Shown here in pieces: positions 1 through 10,506 of a stretch of DNA of 64,000 nucleotides. Both the position numbers and the translations under genes were made by a program. Source of the DNA: Magnetococcales bacterium (GTDB taxonomy: Bacteria > Pseudomonadota > Magnetococcia > Magnetococcales > Magnetaquicoccaceae); NCBI GenBank assembly GCA_015231755.1, contig JADGAZ010000006.1:62001-126000 (forward strand). The letters are read 5' to 3'. Under the pieces are notes generated by a model. It was given only the letters and a program-made list of their open reading frames with translations. It was not told where the DNA came from and ran no database searches. Within the stretch, counting starts at the first letter, position 1; each line of letters starts with the position of its first letter.

Positions 1-1
1 G

Positions 2-379
2 CCGGTGGGGGCGGTGTTGACCGATGCGCTGGGTCGAATCCTCGGGGTGTGCGGCAATCTTTGCGTGAGCAACGCCGATCCGGTGGGACATGCCGAAATG
101 CGGGTGATGCGGCAGGTGGCCCGATGCCTCGACAATTATCGACTCACCGCAACCCGGATGGCCGTGTCTTTGGAACCGTGTCCCATGTGCCGCGAGGCCG
201 CCTCCCTGGCCAGAGTGGACCAAATCCGCTTCGCGGCGCGTCGGGAGGGTGGTTTTGCGGAGGTGGTGGATCCGTTTTTGGCTCAGGATGCGGAATATGG
301 GGCCTCTTCGGTGGCGTTGTTGCAATTTTTTTTCTCGGAGAGACGTGCGGACTTGAATTCTTCCGGAAAGTCTGTTTAA
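2..379 (+). CDS. tadA: tRNA-specific adenosine deaminase / nucleoside deaminase, 5'-truncated by window edge
   Basis: C-terminal part of a CDA-fold zinc deaminase. TadA converts A34 to inosine in tRNA-Arg(ACG). Visible motifs are the zinc-binding and catalytic H-A-E (in GHAEMRV) and the P-C-x-x-C motif (EPCPMC) that gives the two zinc cysteines. The C-terminal FF.ERR stretch is typical of TadA. The reading frame is open to the first base of the window and residues P-V-G-A-V-L match the family's N-terminal strand, so the true start lies upstream; the GTG at base 5 is an internal Val. A guanine or other nucleoside deaminase of the same fold cannot be fully excluded, but the size and the tail favour TadA. 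Confidence 0.8.
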   Translation, partial: PVGAVLTDALGRILGVCGNLCVSNADPVGHAEMRVMRQVARCLDNYRLTATRMAVSLEPCPMCREAASLARVDQIRFAARREGGFAEVVDPFLAQDAEYGASSVALLQFFFSERRADLNSSGKSV

Positions 380-460
380 ATCCCCTGATTCCGACGATGA
401 GGCGCTTGATTGAGTCGCCGCTCTTCGGAAAAGCCATCCGCGGTGGCGTTTTGGATTCGC

Positions 461-550
461 GGAGAGATGACCGAGCGGTTGAAGGTGCACGCCTGGAAAG
501 CGTGTGTACTCTAATCAGTACCGAGGGTTCGAATCCCTCTCTCTCCGCCA
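461..550 (+). tRNA. tRNA-Ser (anticodon GGA)
   Basis: Class II tRNA with a long variable arm. The 7-bp acceptor stem (ggagaga with tctctcc), the CACGC/GCGTG anticodon stem with loop CTGGAAA (anticodon GGA), the TTCGAAT T-loop and an encoded 3' CCA are all visible. It lies between tadA and the SRP RNA gene. Confidence 0.95.
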
Positions 551-608
551 TTATCCCACCCCATTGTCTGTCCTTTGGAAGTTCACCCTTCCTTGCTTTT
601 GGATCAGT

Positions 609-726
609 GGGCGGCGTTGATGGTCAGGTCATGCGCAACAAAAACCCGTGAACCCCGTCAGGACCGGAAGGTAGCAGCGGCAGCGGGACCTTTTGTGTGC
701 CGTATACCACCTGACCGGAGCCGCCC
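609..726 (+). ncRNA. ffs: Signal recognition particle RNA (4.5S, small bacterial type)
   Basis: The conserved SRP domain IV is present: a GTCAGGACCGGAAGG-type segment with the GGAA tetraloop, followed by GTAGCAGCGGCAGCGGG, the Ffh-binding asymmetric loop. The ends pair (gggcggc at 609-615 with gccgccc at 720-726), and inner arms ggtcaggt and acctgacc also pair, giving the single long hairpin of 4.5S RNA. Ends are set by this pairing. The location directly upstream of dnaX is common in proteobacteria. Confidence 0.93.
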
Positions 727-746
727 TTAATTTTCGGGTACTCCTC

Positions 747-2510
747 ATGTCCTCTTATGTTGTTCTGGCCCGTCGTTGGCGGCCGAGGAATTTTGATGCC
801 CTGGTCGGTCAGCAACATGTGGTGCGGGCCTTAAGAAACGCCATCTCCAGCGGAAGAGTGCCCCATGCGTTTCTTTTTTCCGGCACCCGGGGGGTGGGCA
901 AGACCACCTTGGCCCGGATTCTGGCCATGCGGCTCAACTGTCGCGACGCCCAGACCCCCGAACCCTGTGGTACCTGCGCCTCTTGTCAAGAGGTGATCGC
1001 CGGTTCTCATCCGGATGTCATGGAGATCGACGCCGCTTCGCGCACCAAGGTGGAGCAGATGCGGGAATTGTTGGAACTCGCTCCGTATGCGCCCTCCTCT
1101 TCGCCCTACAAAGTTTTCATTCTCGACGAAATTCACATGTTGTCCACCCAGTCCTTCAACGCCTTGTTGAAGACTCTGGAAGAGCCACCCTCCCACGTCA
1201 AGTTCATTTTTGCCACCACCGAACCGCGCAAGATTCCCGCCACCATTTTGAGTCGCTGTCAGCGTCATGACTTGAAACGGGTCACGGCGGCCCAGTTGAT
1301 CGGGCATCTGGAAAGCATCATGCAAAAAGAGGGGATCCCCTGGGATGCCGCCGCGTTGGAGGCGGTGGTCCGGGCTGCGGATGGATCGGTGCGGGATGGG
1401 TTGTCGTTGTTGGATCAGGTCATTGCCCACGGCAACGGCGAAGTGCGTCTGGAGGCGGTGCAGACCCTGCTGGGATTGACCGATCTGGAGGCGGTGGAGA
1501 GTCTGGTGGAGCATGTGCTGACCGGGCGTGGACCCGACGTGTTGAGTGCCGCCGACCGGTTTCACGCCGGAGGGGTGGAACCGGTCGCCTTGATGCGGGA
1601 TCTGCTGGATCTGGTGCATCGGCGGGCGCGGGCGCGGGTGACGGCCAATCCTGTCCCGACCACCGGACCGACTCTGGAACAGTTGCAGATGGTCTATCAG
1701 ACCTTCCTGAAGGGGGAAGGGGAGATCAAGGTGGCGGATCAACCCGCCCAGGCTCTGGAAATGGTCTTGTTGCGGGCCGCCTATTTGAAGCCGATTCCCG
1801 ATCTGGAGCAATTGATCGCCAATCTGGGGCCGGGTTCCGGTGCTCCTCCCGCGTTGGGTATCCCCGGGAATACCCGGAGGGGTTCCCCGGGACCAGGGGG
1901 GGCGGTTGCCCTGGGAACGGCGGGACCGTCCGTGTCAACCCTTCCGCTGGAACCGCCATCGGTGGCCTTGGTGACGGAGGCGGTTGCGACCACCCAACCC
2001 GGAGCCATCGTCATCACCACCCGGTCGGGTGGCGGGGAGGTCGGCACCGGAGAGCCTGAGAAGACTCAAGGGCTTCCCCCCGAGCTTGTGGTGGAGGATG
2101 TCGAGACATTGACTTCCTGGGAACGCCTGTTATCCTCCGCCACCGAGCGTTCCCCGGAGGTGGCGCGCAAGATGTGGGGCCAGTTGGCCTGTCTTTTTTT
2201 TGGTGTTCCCGCCGATGGCGGAGGGAGTTGTTTGCGTCTGCGCATGGTGGATGCCTGTTTCGGCACCCCGGAGCGGATGCGGGAGTTGATGGAAGGGGTG
2301 TTGCGGGAGTTGGGCCAGGGCGATATACGGGTTGTGGTCGAGTCCCCATCCGGTGCTCCCCGGCCCGAAACCCTTCAGGAACGGGCGGAACGGAAAGAAC
2401 GGGAGTTCCGGCTCAGACTGGAGCAGGAGATGAGTGCGCGGCCGGATGTGCAACGATTGATAAAAACTTTTTCCGCCAGAATGATCGCCGTGGAACCTTT
2501 GGGTTCATGA
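747..2510 (+). CDS. dnaX: DNA polymerase III subunit gamma/tau
   Basis: Clamp-loader ATPase of the replicative polymerase, 587 residues. The N-terminal AAA+ module is clear: RRWRP start, Walker A GTRGVGKTT, four zinc cysteines (C..C..C..C around CGTCASC), Walker B/DEIH, sensor 1 ATTEPRKIP and the SRC arginine-finger motif. A Pro/Gly-rich linker (about residues 370-460) leads to a C-terminal tau-like region. The ATG at 747 begins the conserved sequence; earlier in-frame codons fall inside the SRP RNA. I see no A-rich slippery site at the usual gamma/tau position, so only the full-length product is predicted. It is followed by ybaB and recR, the usual order. Confidence 0.95.
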   Translation: MSSYVVLARRWRPRNFDALVGQQHVVRALRNAISSGRVPHAFLFSGTRGVGKTTLARILAMRLNCRDAQTPEPCGTCASCQEVIAGSHPDVMEIDAASRTKVEQMRELLELAPYAPSSSPYKVFILDEIHMLSTQSFNALLKTLEEPPSHVKFIFATTEPRKIPATILSRCQRHDLKRVTAAQLIGHLESIMQKEGIPWDAAALEAVVRAADGSVRDGLSLLDQVIAHGNGEVRLEAVQTLLGLTDLEAVESLVEHVLTGRGPDVLSAADRFHAGGVEPVALMRDLLDLVHRRARARVTANPVPTTGPTLEQLQMVYQTFLKGEGEIKVADQPAQALEMVLLRAAYLKPIPDLEQLIANLGPGSGAPPALGIPGNTRRGSPGPGGAVALGTAGPSVSTLPLEPPSVALVTEAVATTQPGAIVITTRSGGGEVGTGEPEKTQGLPPELVVEDVETLTSWERLLSSATERSPEVARKMWGQLACLFFGVPADGGGSCLRLRMVDACFGTPERMRELMEGVLRELGQGDIRVVVESPSGAPRPETLQERAERKEREFRLRLEQEMSARPDVQRLIKTFSARMIAVEPLGS

Positions 2511-2547
2511 GTGGTCCAACACATTTGGCGAGTCAGGAGGAGTGGTT

Positions 2548-2868
2548 GTGAAAAATATCGGCGACATCATGAAACAGGCACAGGCCATGCAAGGCCGGAT
2601 GGCCAAGATGCAGGAAGAGTTGGCGGCGCTGGTTCTCACCGGGCACGCCGGTGGAGGCATGGTGCAGGTGGTGATCAACGGCAAGCAGGAAGTGTTGCGG
2701 GTGCGGATCGATCCTTCGGTGGTCAGCGGGGAAGAGATCGAAATGCTGGAAGATCTGGTGGCCGCCGCCTTCAACGACGCCCAGCGGAAAGTCCAGGAGG
2801 CCACCCGTGACAGCATGGCCCAGATCACCGGTGGGCTCAAGATCCCCGGATTGAATCTCCCATTCTGA
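2548..2868 (+). CDS. ybaB: YbaB/EbfC family nucleoid-associated protein
   Basis: Small dimeric DNA-binding protein of about 106 residues. Family features are KNIGDIMKQAQ at the N-terminus, a GGGMV turn, and the C-terminal GLKIPGL motif. Two GTG starts are possible. The second (2548) is 7 bases after a perfect AGGAGG at 2535-2540, while the first (2542) is only one base from it, so 2548 is preferred. It sits between dnaX and recR, 26 bases before recR, in the classic dnaX-ybaB-recR cluster. The role in nucleoid organisation or in RecFOR/RecBCD-linked processes is family knowledge, not seen here. Confidence 0.93.
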   Translation: MKNIGDIMKQAQAMQGRMAKMQEELAALVLTGHAGGGMVQVVINGKQEVLRVRIDPSVVSGEEIEMLEDLVAAAFNDAQRKVQEATRDSMAQITGGLKIPGLNLPF

Positions 2869-2894
2869 ATTCCTTAAGCATCCAGGAGTGCGCA

Positions 2895-3500
2895 GTGAAG
2901 GGATTGCCGTCGTTGGAACGGGCTGTGGTGGTGTTGTCCCGTTTTCCCGGGGTGGGTCCCAAGAGCGCGCGACGCATGGTGTATCATCTGTTGCGTCGGG
3001 GGCCGGATGCGATCCGGGAACTCCTCGACGCCCTGGAAGGGATCGGAGAGCGGATTCGTTCCTGTGACCGCTGTCACAATCTGTCCGAGGCGCCACTGTG
3101 CTGGATTTGTTCGGATCCGGCCCGGGATCCAACCCGGATCTGCGTGGTCGAAGAACCCTCCGATCTGTTGGCCATGGAAAAGGCCGGTCTGTTCAAGGGG
3201 GTGTATCATGTTCTGGGGGGGCGTTTGAGTCCCCTGGATGGCGTGGGTCCGGATGCGCTCCATTTGGCCTCTCTGGAGAACCGGTTGTCGGAAGGCGGAT
3301 TCGTGGAGTTGATCGTGGCCACCAATCCCACGGTGGAAGGTGAAGCTACCGCCCACTTCGTGGCGCAACTGGCGGAACCCTTGGTCTCACGGGTGACCCG
3401 CCTGGCCCACGGATTGCCCATGGGCGGGGAGTTGGAGTACCTGGACGAGTCCACTTTGTATCAGGCCATGGTGGGTCGCAGGGATTTTCGGCGGGATTAG
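2895..3500 (+). CDS. recR: Recombination protein RecR
   Basis: 201-residue RecR, the clamp-like partner of RecO/RecF in daughter-strand gap repair. It shows the N-terminal helix-hairpin-helix (LSRFPGVGPKSARRM), a four-cysteine zinc finger (CDRCHNL...CWIC), and a Toprim domain (VVEEPSDLLAMEK, then YHVLGGRLSPLDGVGP, and ATNPTVEGEATA). The start is GTG at 2895 with AGGAG about 8 bases upstream. Length is normal. Confidence 0.96.
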   Translation: MKGLPSLERAVVVLSRFPGVGPKSARRMVYHLLRRGPDAIRELLDALEGIGERIRSCDRCHNLSEAPLCWICSDPARDPTRICVVEEPSDLLAMEKAGLFKGVYHVLGGRLSPLDGVGPDALHLASLENRLSEGGFVELIVATNPTVEGEATAHFVAQLAEPLVSRVTRLAHGLPMGGELEYLDESTLYQAMVGRRDFRRD

Positions 3501-3521
3501 TCGGGAATCCTTCAGAAGGAC

Positions 3522-3550
3522 TTGAAATTTTTTTTGCGGTGCAATATAAT
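3522..3550 (+). promoter_or_regulatory. Sigma70-type promoter upstream of the POR genes
   Basis: TTGAAA (3522-3527) and a perfect TATAAT (3545-3550) are separated by 17 bases. About 160 bases remain to the ATG of the downstream oxidoreductase gene, leaving a long 5' leader in which I recognise no riboswitch. Confidence 0.7.
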
Positions 3551-3711
3551 CGATCCCCGTACCGCGTGACACGAGGGAACAGAGCTGAATTCGGATCGAT
3601 TGAGAAACGGGATATGCCAGGAAGGATATCGTCTATTTCTCAAGATGATTATCAGTCTGCCCCGGATCGATCCGGCACGAATGGAACCTTAACCCCTGGA
3701 GGGCGATTTCA

Positions 3712-5751
3712 ATGAGCGAGCAAGCAGCCCAATCAAAGGCGACATTTCCCTATCCGGGAAAGCCCGGTACCGGAGATGGATCCGATGCGGTCTCTTATGT
3801 GGAGACTCGGGCCACCGATGGAGCCGCAGCCTACCCGATCACATCGTCCACGAACATGGGCATGCTGTATCAGGTTGCAGTGGCCAATGGCTGGAAAAAT
3901 GTCTGGGGTACGCCGCTGGCCTGGATGGAACTGGAGTCCGAACACTCGTCCGCCTCTGCCTGCGAGGGCTTCGCCCTGGCGGGTGGCCGGGTCACTAACT
4001 TCACCTCCGGCCAGGGTCTGATCCTGATGAAGGAGGTGTTGTATACCATCTCCGGCAAACGGTTGCCCCAGGTGCTCAACATCGGTGCGCGGGCTTTGAC
4101 CTCTCAGGCCCTGAACGTCCACGCCGGTCATGACGATGTCATGGGTGTGGCGGATTGCGGCTGGGGCATTCTGTTTGCCCACAGTGTGCAGGCGGCGGCG
4201 GATCTGTGTCTGATCGCCCGTCGCGCCTCCGAGGATGCGTTGACCCCGATGATGAATGTCCAGGATGGTTTTCTGGGTACCCACACCATCGAAAATCTTC
4301 AATTTCCCGAAGATGAACTGATTCGTGAGTATCTGGGCAATCCCAGAGACAGGATCCGTGCGATCTTTGATCCGGCCCACCCGATGCAGATCGGTGTGGT
4401 GCAGAATCAGGATGCCTACATGCAAGGCAAGGTCGCCCAGCGTCATTTCTATGACAAGCTGCCCGGCCTCATCGAATCCGCCATGGATGAGTATTACCGT
4501 CTGACCGGACGGCGTTATTACATGGCCCAGCCTGTGATGATGGATGATGCCGAATATGCCATCATCGCCATGGGTACCACCGCCGAAACCGCCATCTCCA
4601 GTATCCAGGTGGTCCGGGAGCGGTTGGGGGTCAAAATGGGCGTGGTGATTCTCACCAGTTTCCGTCCGTTTCCCGCGGTTCAGGTCGCCAAGGCGCTCGG
4701 CAACTGCAAAGCGGTGGCGGTACTCGAACGGTGCGACATTCCCACCATGGTGGACAATCCCCTCACCACGGATGTGGAGGCCTCGTTGGCCAAGGCGGCC
4801 ATGGGTCTGCCGGGCTTCACCAAGATCGATCGGGTTCCGGTGGTCTTTTCCGGTGCGGCCGGACTCGGCTCCCGGGATGTGACGCCGGGCCATATGCTGG
4901 CTGTGGTCAAGAATATGATCGCCGGTCCGGTGGCGGGCAAGCGGTTCTTCACCCTGGGAATCGATCACGAAAGCGCTCTGCCCTCGGAAGAGGAACCGGA
5001 TGTGCGCCCCGCCGGATCGTTCTCGGTGCGCGCCCACTCGGTGGGCGGTTACGGCTCGGTGACCACCAACAAGATCATCGCCACCATGTTGGGGGACATT
5101 TTCGGATTCCGGGTGCAGGCCGCGCCCAAGTATGGCTCGGAAAAGAAAGGTCTGCCCACCAATACCTATCTGACGGTGATCCCGGAAGGCAAGATTCTGA
5201 CCCACTGCGAACTCAAACAGGTGGAGTTCGTGCCCTTGATGGATCCCACCACTTGGTACATGGGCAATCCGCTGGTGGGATTGCAACAAGGGGGGATCGT
5301 CTTCCAGCACACCGACGAAACCTCCGCCCAGGCTTTGTGGGAATCCTTGCCCCCTTACGCCAAGTATTTCATGAAGTCCAATCGGATTCGTTTCTATGGC
5401 GTGGACACCATCCAGATCGCCCGGGAGTCCTGCAAGAACGACTCTTCCCTGGTGCAGCGTTTCCAGGGTGTGGTGTTGCTGGGTGTGTTTTTGCGAGTCA
5501 CGCCGTTCCGCGAAAATGCCGGAATGACCGAAGAGGATTTGTTTGTCAAGGTGGCCAAACCCTTGACCAAATATTTCGGCAAACGTGGCTCCAAGGTGGT
5601 CGAGGACAACCTGGCCGCAGTCAAGAAAGGGTATCATCGGGTTATGGAGGTGACGCCCGAGATCATGGAAACCACACCCGCCGACCTGCTCGCTTTGGGC
5701 AAGGAGGAGTGGGACGCAAAAGGCAAGGACGTCAACGCGTTCTTCATTTAG
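3712..5751 (+). CDS. porA: Pyruvate:ferredoxin oxidoreductase, alpha-gamma fusion subunit
   Basis: 679 residues. It corresponds to domains I-III of NifJ-type pyruvate:ferredoxin oxidoreductase. Residues about 25-400 form the alpha part, with the TPP-contacting YPITSST motif, FTSGQGLILM, the RAL/HAGHDDVM region and a transketolase C-terminal-like section. Residues about 420-660 form the gamma part (AHSVGGYGSVTTNK, AAPKYGSEKKGLPTNTY). The cognate beta/ferredoxin subunit follows 46 bases later. In an rTCA autotroph the enzyme would run as pyruvate synthase, carboxylating acetyl-CoA with reduced ferredoxin. Start ATG is preceded by GGAGGG. Pyruvate as substrate is inferred from NifJ-like architecture; another 2-oxoacid is possible. 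Confidence 0.85.
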   Translation: MSEQAAQSKATFPYPGKPGTGDGSDAVSYVETRATDGAAAYPITSSTNMGMLYQVAVANGWKNVWGTPLAWMELESEHSSASACEGFALAGGRVTNFTSGQGLILMKEVLYTISGKRLPQVLNIGARALTSQALNVHAGHDDVMGVADCGWGILFAHSVQAAADLCLIARRASEDALTPMMNVQDGFLGTHTIENLQFPEDELIREYLGNPRDRIRAIFDPAHPMQIGVVQNQDAYMQGKVAQRHFYDKLPGLIESAMDEYYRLTGRRYYMAQPVMMDDAEYAIIAMGTTAETAISSIQVVRERLGVKMGVVILTSFRPFPAVQVAKALGNCKAVAVLERCDIPTMVDNPLTTDVEASLAKAAMGLPGFTKIDRVPVVFSGAAGLGSRDVTPGHMLAVVKNMIAGPVAGKRFFTLGIDHESALPSEEEPDVRPAGSFSVRAHSVGGYGSVTTNKIIATMLGDIFGFRVQAAPKYGSEKKGLPTNTYLTVIPEGKILTHCELKQVEFVPLMDPTTWYMGNPLVGLQQGGIVFQHTDETSAQALWESLPPYAKYFMKSNRIRFYGVDTIQIARESCKNDSSLVQRFQGVVLLGVFLRVTPFRENAGMTEEDLFVKVAKPLTKYFGKRGSKVVEDNLAAVKKGYHRVMEVTPEIMETTPADLLALGKEEWDAKGKDVNAFFI

Positions 5752-5797
5752 GGACTTGCCGGGTGCGGCTTGTGGCCGCGCCCCATGGAGGATCGTC

Positions 5798-7432
<1,635 letters not shown>

Positions 7433-7519
7433 TCGATCAGGGATCATGTATGATCCTGTCCAAAAGGCCTCATGAGGCCATTTCAATATCAGACGGATCA
7501 TGGGGAAGGAGCAAAAGCG

Positions 7520-8836
7520 ATGGAGGATCGGGTCATCAGTACCCCGGAAGGTAACTCCCCCGGAGGTTTGAAGTCCACCAATTTGGATATGCTGGAACGA
7601 CAGATCTTCCAGCGCGATGGCGTGTTTCAGGCGGATTTCCACTCCTGGCGGGTGGGGACCTTTTTTCAACGGGTCTACAGCACCACCCATCAGCGTGGTG
7701 TGGGTTTCGAGGCGTTTTGCCGCGCCATCGAGCCTGATGGCATGACCCGTTCGGCTTCATCCATCTTTTCGTCCATCTCCGATCCGGAAGATGTGATCCA
7801 GATGGATCGTATGCGTATGTTGTTGCACTTCAAGAACTTCATGGCCTCCGAGATCGAGGATCGCTGGCTGATCACCAATCTTCACCCCCGGGTCATGCTG
7901 GGCGTGAAGGATCCGGACGTGAAATTTCTGGCCGAGGTGCTGGAACATACCGGATTCCCGCCTCACCAACTGGTGATCGCTCTGCGGGAGCATGCGGGCA
8001 ATTTTGAAACCGTCCTGACCCGCACCATGGCCCAGCTCAAAGAGTTGGGATGTCTGGTGCTGTTTGATGATTTCCGCGCCGAATCGGCCAATCTGGATCG
8101 TTTGTGGCGGTTGTCGCCGGATATCGTCAAGCTGGATCGCTCCCTCATCGACAACGCCTTGAGAAGTGGTCGAGCCAAACGCATGTTGTTCAAACTGGTC
8201 TCCCTGATTCACGCCTCGGGTGGACTGGTGTTGATGGAAAAGATCGAAACCGAACAGGAGGCCTTCCTGGTGATGCGCCTGGAGGCCGATTTTGTCCAGG
8301 GACGTTATTTCGGCAATATGGAAAGTCGCGCCACCCGGCGCAGTGCCGTGGACTGGGATGGCGCCTTCCGCAATCTGGCCTCCCATTGTGAACGGGAGGT
8401 GTTCAAGGAGGTCCATCACCACAATCTGGAGATGGGGCAATACACCAACGAGTTCATGGAGTGCGCCTGGGCTGTGGCCGATGATGTTCCTTTGGAAGAG
8501 GCCGCGATCCGTCTGGTGAAAATGAATGGTGTGGAGCGGGTTTACCTGTTGGACCACAAAGGTCTCCAGGTCAGCCAGAACGTCTTTCCCGAAGAAAAAC
8601 TCAAACGGGTCGATCCCCGTCACAAGCCGTTGTGGGACTCCTATGGCGCCACCTGGACCCGGCGTACCAGTTTCTACAGCGCCATTCAAAATCCGGGGGT
8701 GGTGCAAATTTCGCCCCCTTATCGCTCCAATACCAGTCTGAACATTTGCACCACCCTTTCGGTGTCGCTCCGCAAGGGCAGTCATGCCTATGTTCTGTGC
8801 TGCGATGTGGAGTGGAATGAAGACAAGATTTTCTGA
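7520..8836 (+). CDS. Degenerate EAL-domain protein with C-terminal PAS-like sensor domain
   Basis: 438 residues. Residues about 30-275 look like an EAL fold: GFEAFCRAI stands where active enzymes have E-A-L-x-R, DDFRAESANL replaces the DDFGTGYSSL loop, and KLDRSLI and the VQGRYFG end are recognisable. The first signature Glu is followed by Ala-Phe rather than Ala-Leu, and part of the metal loop is altered, so catalysis is doubtful and c-di-GMP binding or a structural role is possible. The last 130 residues resemble the PAS-like domain attached to EAL proteins such as YkuI. ATG at 7520 follows GGAAGGAG. It ends one base before the next gene. Confidence 0.7.
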   Translation: MEDRVISTPEGNSPGGLKSTNLDMLERQIFQRDGVFQADFHSWRVGTFFQRVYSTTHQRGVGFEAFCRAIEPDGMTRSASSIFSSISDPEDVIQMDRMRMLLHFKNFMASEIEDRWLITNLHPRVMLGVKDPDVKFLAEVLEHTGFPPHQLVIALREHAGNFETVLTRTMAQLKELGCLVLFDDFRAESANLDRLWRLSPDIVKLDRSLIDNALRSGRAKRMLFKLVSLIHASGGLVLMEKIETEQEAFLVMRLEADFVQGRYFGNMESRATRRSAVDWDGAFRNLASHCEREVFKEVHHHNLEMGQYTNEFMECAWAVADDVPLEEAAIRLVKMNGVERVYLLDHKGLQVSQNVFPEEKLKRVDPRHKPLWDSYGATWTRRTSFYSAIQNPGVVQISPPYRSNTSLNICTTLSVSLRKGSHAYVLCCDVEWNEDKIF

Positions 8837-8837
8837 C

Positions 8838-9632
8838 ATGACCTCTGACCTGATCACAACCGTCCGCGATCAACTGAAACGATCGCGGACCCTCCCGACC
8901 CGGATCGATCTGCCGCTGAATCCTGAGGATTCGTCGCCCGGTCAGGCGTCTGGAGGGGTCTTGAAACTGGAGGAGTTCGAGCAGGAACTCCTCCTGTCCC
9001 CCTTGTTTACCCCCGGACAGGCGGAACGCGCCGCCTGTGAACCCGTGCTGCCCCGTGCTGGACTCACAGGCGAAGAGGTCGATCTTCTGATCGCCACCCT
9101 GGCCCGGGAGACCCCCTGTTTTCCGGTGACTTCGGGACAACGGAGTGGTTTTTGTCCGGTGCCCGAGGTGGTTGTGGCCCGTTATGTCCGTCTGTTGGGG
9201 CTGGATCAGCCGGTCTCGGCGGAAGCTTATGAATGGATCGATTCCCGGTTGGTGGGCGCGGACCGGGATTGGGTCATGAGTCTGGCCCGTCGTCTTGTGT
9301 GGCAAACTCCCAGCAGCGGGGAGTTGCTCTCCCGGGTATTGCGGGTCATGGCCCAGGGCAGCGCCATCACCACGGACAAGATGGGATTTGTGACCGAGTT
9401 TGTGCGTACCTATCGCTGCTTCACCGAGTCGGAGTTGATCCGGGGCTTGAAAAGCCTGATTGAATCCTACCGCATCGACGCTGACCATCCCACCTTCAAC
9501 AATCCGGCCCTGGAAGACAAACAGGGTGAGTCCATCCGCTCCCATCATTGCGACGAGGCCGTGCGCCTGCATCGCGTGGCCATGGCACGGGAGCTTCTCG
9601 CGGATTTTGGAAAAAATTCCAGGGTGCCTTGA
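8838..9632 (+). CDS. Hypothetical protein, 264 residues
   Basis: I do not recognise this family. The ATG at 8838 directly follows the stop of the EAL gene, so the two are probably translationally coupled. The sequence is soluble, has no signal peptide or membrane segment, and appears mostly helical. Histidines cluster near the C-terminus (RSHHCDEAVRLHRVAMA). Its position between a c-di-GMP-type protein and a fumarate reductase gives no firm clue to function. Confidence 0.7.
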   Translation: MTSDLITTVRDQLKRSRTLPTRIDLPLNPEDSSPGQASGGVLKLEEFEQELLLSPLFTPGQAERAACEPVLPRAGLTGEEVDLLIATLARETPCFPVTSGQRSGFCPVPEVVVARYVRLLGLDQPVSAEAYEWIDSRLVGADRDWVMSLARRLVWQTPSSGELLSRVLRVMAQGSAITTDKMGFVTEFVRTYRCFTESELIRGLKSLIESYRIDADHPTFNNPALEDKQGESIRSHHCDEAVRLHRVAMARELLADFGKNSRVP

Positions 9633-9733
9633 TCCTGGACCCGGTTCGTGGCATTCTTCACCCGTTTGATCGCATTCACGTAATTATGGATGATTGATTG
9701 GGTTTATGGAAGAAAGCCAACCTCGAACGGGTC

Positions 9734-10495
9734 ATGGCCGGATCATTGAATACAGCAACTCATCCCCCTTTCACGGTTTCCATTCGTTACGACGAGACTT
9801 GGCTGGAAGTCCCGTCCGGTAAAACCATTCTGTCCGCACTGGAGTCGGTGGGCATCGGCATGGTGCGGGGAGTGGGGTGCCGAGGCGGCATCTGTGGCGC
9901 TTGTGCGGTTTTGTATCGGGTTCCGGCCCAATCCCATACCATGTCCGCCGGTCTGATGTGTCAAGAGACCGTGCAACCGGGGATGGAGATTCTTCCTCTG
10001 CCTCATGTTCCCCATAAAAAAGTTCCCCACCACCTGGACCTCCCGGAGGATGAAACTCCGGCCTATCATGTTTTGCGTCTGTATCCCGAGGTCAATCACT
10101 GTGTGATGTGCGGTGAGTGTGTGCGCATGTGTCCCATGGATATCGATGTCATGGGATATGTGGGCATGATCAAACGGGGCGATCTCAAGGCCGCGGCCCG
10201 GGAATCCTTTACCTGCATTGGTTGTCAACTGTGCGTGATCCGCTGTCCGGCGAGCATCTCCCAGCCCAATGCGGCCCTGGCCGCCCGCCGTTGGTATGGC
10301 GGTCATCAGGAACCCCGCGCCGACCATTTGACCCGGATGCTGGAAAAGGTGGATTCCGGGCGTTACACTTCGGTTTTCCGCTGGATGCGGCATATGGATT
10401 CCATGGAGTTTCAGGCGCTTTATCTGCGTCGGGAACGGGAACCGGATGAGTCTCCTCCCGGTACTTGGCTGCCCGAAGATCAGTCGCTTCTCTAG
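9734..10495 (+). CDS. Fumarate reductase/succinate dehydrogenase-like iron-sulfur subunit (soluble, HdrC-like cluster pattern)
   Basis: 253 residues. The N-terminal plant-ferredoxin-like domain has C49, C54, C57 and C76 (CRGGICGAC...C) for a 2Fe-2S cluster. It is followed by two C-x2-C-x2-C-x3-C-P motifs (C123-C133 and C161-C171). Canonical SdhB/FrdB has one 4Fe-4S, one 3Fe-4S and one 2Fe-2S. Here both C-terminal sites look like 4Fe-4S sites in the arrangement of heterodisulfide reductase HdrC and thiol:fumarate reductase TfrB, but without a CCG domain. It would carry electrons to the flavoprotein encoded 11 bases downstream. No membrane anchor genes are nearby. The ATG at 9734 begins the conserved part; a TTG 12 codons earlier is an alternative. 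Confidence 0.78.
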   Translation: MAGSLNTATHPPFTVSIRYDETWLEVPSGKTILSALESVGIGMVRGVGCRGGICGACAVLYRVPAQSHTMSAGLMCQETVQPGMEILPLPHVPHKKVPHHLDLPEDETPAYHVLRLYPEVNHCVMCGECVRMCPMDIDVMGYVGMIKRGDLKAAARESFTCIGCQLCVIRCPASISQPNAALAARRWYGGHQEPRADHLTRMLEKVDSGRYTSVFRWMRHMDSMEFQALYLRREREPDESPPGTWLPEDQSLL

Positions 10496-10506
10496 GCTCC
10501 GACTCC

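Noticed and set aside
747-2510. Programmed frameshift in dnaX producing gamma
   Set aside because: No A-rich heptamer with a following hairpin was found near the expected site; the only A-run (near 1322) is in the wrong place and context.
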